64,000 bases of DNA, from positions 446,238 to 510,237 of the forward strand of contig NZ_HE978617.1 in assembly GCF_000307225.1 (NCBI RefSeq), in the 5' to 3' direction. Position 1 is the first letter of the stretch. Every line of letters starts with the position of its first letter. Made by a program: the position numbers and the translations under genes. Below the pieces are notes generated by a model, which had not been told where the DNA came from, made no database searches, and saw only the letters and a program-made list of their open reading frames with translations. This document shows positions 62,777 through 64,000 of this stretch, one piece after another. The DNA is from Anaerococcus vaginalis (GTDB taxonomy: Bacteria; Bacillota; Clostridia; Tissierellales; Peptoniphilaceae).

Positions 62777-62823
62777 ATAAGGGCTGGTACAAATTATGAA
62801 TAATAATTGCCACCAGCCCTTAA
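62777..62823 (-). terminator. thrS terminator
   Basis: TAAGGGCTGGT pairs perfectly with ACCAGCCCTTA, with an inner ACAAATTAT...ATAATTG pairing, about 80 bases past the thrS stop. The T-run is short, so it may work mainly as a stable hairpin. It shares the ATGAATA loop word with the 58275 repeat. Confidence 0.65.
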
Positions 62824-62901
62824 TTACGTTTTATTTTTATAATATTTGAAAGATCTTATTTTTAACTAATCTTGGTTTTTCAAAATATTTTTTAACATTT
62901 T

Positions 62902-64000
62902 TTAAAATATAGATTTTAAAGCCTTTGAATCTCTTTCTTGATTTAATTTTTCAATAAATTCTTCTAAAGATACATCTTTTGTTTCTTCTCCATCTCTATT
63001 TCTTACTGTTAATTTTCCAGATTTTTCTTCATTTTCGCCTACTACTAACATGTAGTTTGTTCTCATAAGTTGAGCTTGTCTAATCTTGTATCCTACTCCC
63101 TCGCTTCTGTGATCTACATCTACCCTGTAGCCTGCTTTTTTGATTTTTTTAGCCAAATCATCTGCGAAATCTGCAAATTTATCTGATACTGGAATTATTG
63201 CAACTTGTTTTGGATTTATCCAAAGTGGGAATCTTCCTGCAAATTGTTCTGTAACCGAACCAATAAATCTTTCGATTGATCCAAGTAAAGCTCTGTGAAG
63301 CATTACTGGTCTTTTCTTTTCGCCGTTTTCATCAATGTATGTTAGGTCAAAGTTTTGTGGTAATTGGAAATCTAATTGAATTGTTCCACATTGCCATGTT
63401 CTTTTTGCTGCATCTTCCAAGTGGAAGTCAATTTTTGGTCCATAAAATGCTCCGTCTTTTGGATTTATTGTATAAGAAATTCCTTTTTCAATCAAAGCAT
63501 CTTCTAGGGCTTTTTCTGCAAAATCCCATTCTTCAATTTTTCCCATAAAGTCATCTGGTCTTGTTGATAATTCTATTTTATATTTAAAGCCAAATGTTGA
63601 ATATAAAAGATCTGCAAGATCAATCATTTTAAATACTTCGTCTTTTACTTGGCTTGGCAAACAATAAACATGAGCATCATCTTGAGTAAATGTTCTTACT
63701 CTGAAAAGTCCGTGAAGGGCTCCTGATAATTCGTGTCTATGAACTTGACCATATTCTGCAAGTCTAATTGGAAGATCTCTGTATGAATGTGGTTCTTCTC
63801 CATAAACCAAAACTGATCCAGGACAGTTCATTGGTTTTACTGCATAATTTTCCCCATCAATTTTTGTAAAATACATATTTTCCTTGTAATGATCCCAATG
63901 CCCTGATCTGTGCCACAATTCTTCATTCATTATAAGTGGAGTTTGAATTTCGCCATAACCATTTTCAGCCAAAACATCTGTCCACCAATTTAAAAGCTCG
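62902..64000 (-). CDS. thrS: Threonyl-tRNA synthetase, C-terminal part (gene continues beyond window)
   Basis: The frame is open to base 64000 (ELLNWWTDVLAENGYGEIQT at the edge), so the N-terminal TGS/editing part is outside. Class II motifs are clear: motif 2 (RVRTFTQDDAHVYC), PMNCPGSVLVYG (zinc-ligand Cys), WQCGTIQLDFQLP and motif 3 (PVMLHRALLGSIERFIG). The anticodon-binding domain follows (VAIIPVSDKFADFADDLAKK). It charges tRNA-Thr. Any T-box leader would lie outside the window. Confidence 0.96.
   Translation of the reverse strand, partial: ELLNWWTDVLAENGYGEIQTPLIMNEELWHRSGHWDHYKENMYFTKIDGENYAVKPMNCPGSVLVYGEEPHSYRDLPIRLAEYGQVHRHELSGALHGLFRVRTFTQDDAHVYCLPSQVKDEVFKMIDLADLLYSTFGFKYKIELSTRPDDFMGKIEEWDFAEKALEDALIEKGISYTINPKDGAFYGPKIDFHLEDAAKRTWQCGTIQLDFQLPQNFDLTYIDENGEKKRPVMLHRALLGSIERFIGSVTEQFAGRFPLWINPKQVAIIPVSDKFADFADDLAKKIKKAGYRVDVDHRSEGVGYKIRQAQLMRTNYMLVVGENEEKSGKLTVRNRDGEETKDVSLEEFIEKLNQERDSKALKSIF

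Overview
The window is AT-rich, low-GC Gram-positive DNA. Class C sortases with LPXTG-type pilins, a LytR-CpsA-Psr ligase, a FemX/MurM-type peptidyltransferase, rubrerythrin, a ComK-like regulator and mannose-family PTS genes suggest an anaerobic Firmicute. A Peptoniphilaceae-type coccus (Anaerococcus or Peptoniphilus-like) is my best guess; it is inferred from gene content, not from a marker gene. I saw no rRNA, tRNA, CRISPR array or transposase. Layout: 1-2.75 kb (+) holds the end of a repeat-rich surface protein with a transglutaminase-like domain, a small lipoprotein and a membrane acyltransferase. 21.9-2.9 kb (-) is one long capsule/surface-polysaccharide locus: LCP ligase, MurJ-type flippase, PglF-like dehydratase, PglE-like aminotransferase, initiating phosphoglycosyltransferase, glycosyltransferases, a complete WbpA-I-B-D-E set for UDP-2,3-diacetamido-mannuronate, a Wzy polymerase, then a CapA/CapB (Wzz plus tyrosine kinase) pair and an SH3b lipoprotein. 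22.1-29.0 kb holds a C1 aminopeptidase, a mannose-family PTS operon with an oxidoreductase and a divergent RpiR regulator, and a TraX-family protein. 29.6-51.1 kb (-) is a sortase-pilus island: three class C sortases, a giant multi-domain adhesin (about 4,887 codons once two reading-frame breaks are repaired), a major pilin and a broken minor pilin. It is bracketed by about 400-bp direct repeats built from three palindromic elements in the same order (29.09-29.51 and 51.75-52.09 kb). A DUF1659/DUF2922 pair lies just inside the right repeat. Outside it come a sigma factor and a ComK-like protein (52.3-53.4 kb), then metabolic genes (nagB, DUF711/PFL, ACT protein, rubrerythrin, pgi), a 156-bp long inverted repeat, two broken membrane-protein genes, a MATE transporter, FemX/MurM and the 3' part of thrS. 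A recurring theme is reading-frame breaks of one base at mononucleotide tracts: SH3b lipoprotein, tyrosine kinase, LCP, minor pilin, adhesin twice, two membrane proteins, and probably the PTS IIB/IIC junction and one glycosyltransferase start. In seven repaired genes the coding length becomes an exact multiple of three. Either this assembly carries homopolymer indels, or many envelope genes here are switched or decaying. Only raw reads or resequencing can decide, and annotations at those loci should be read with that in mind.
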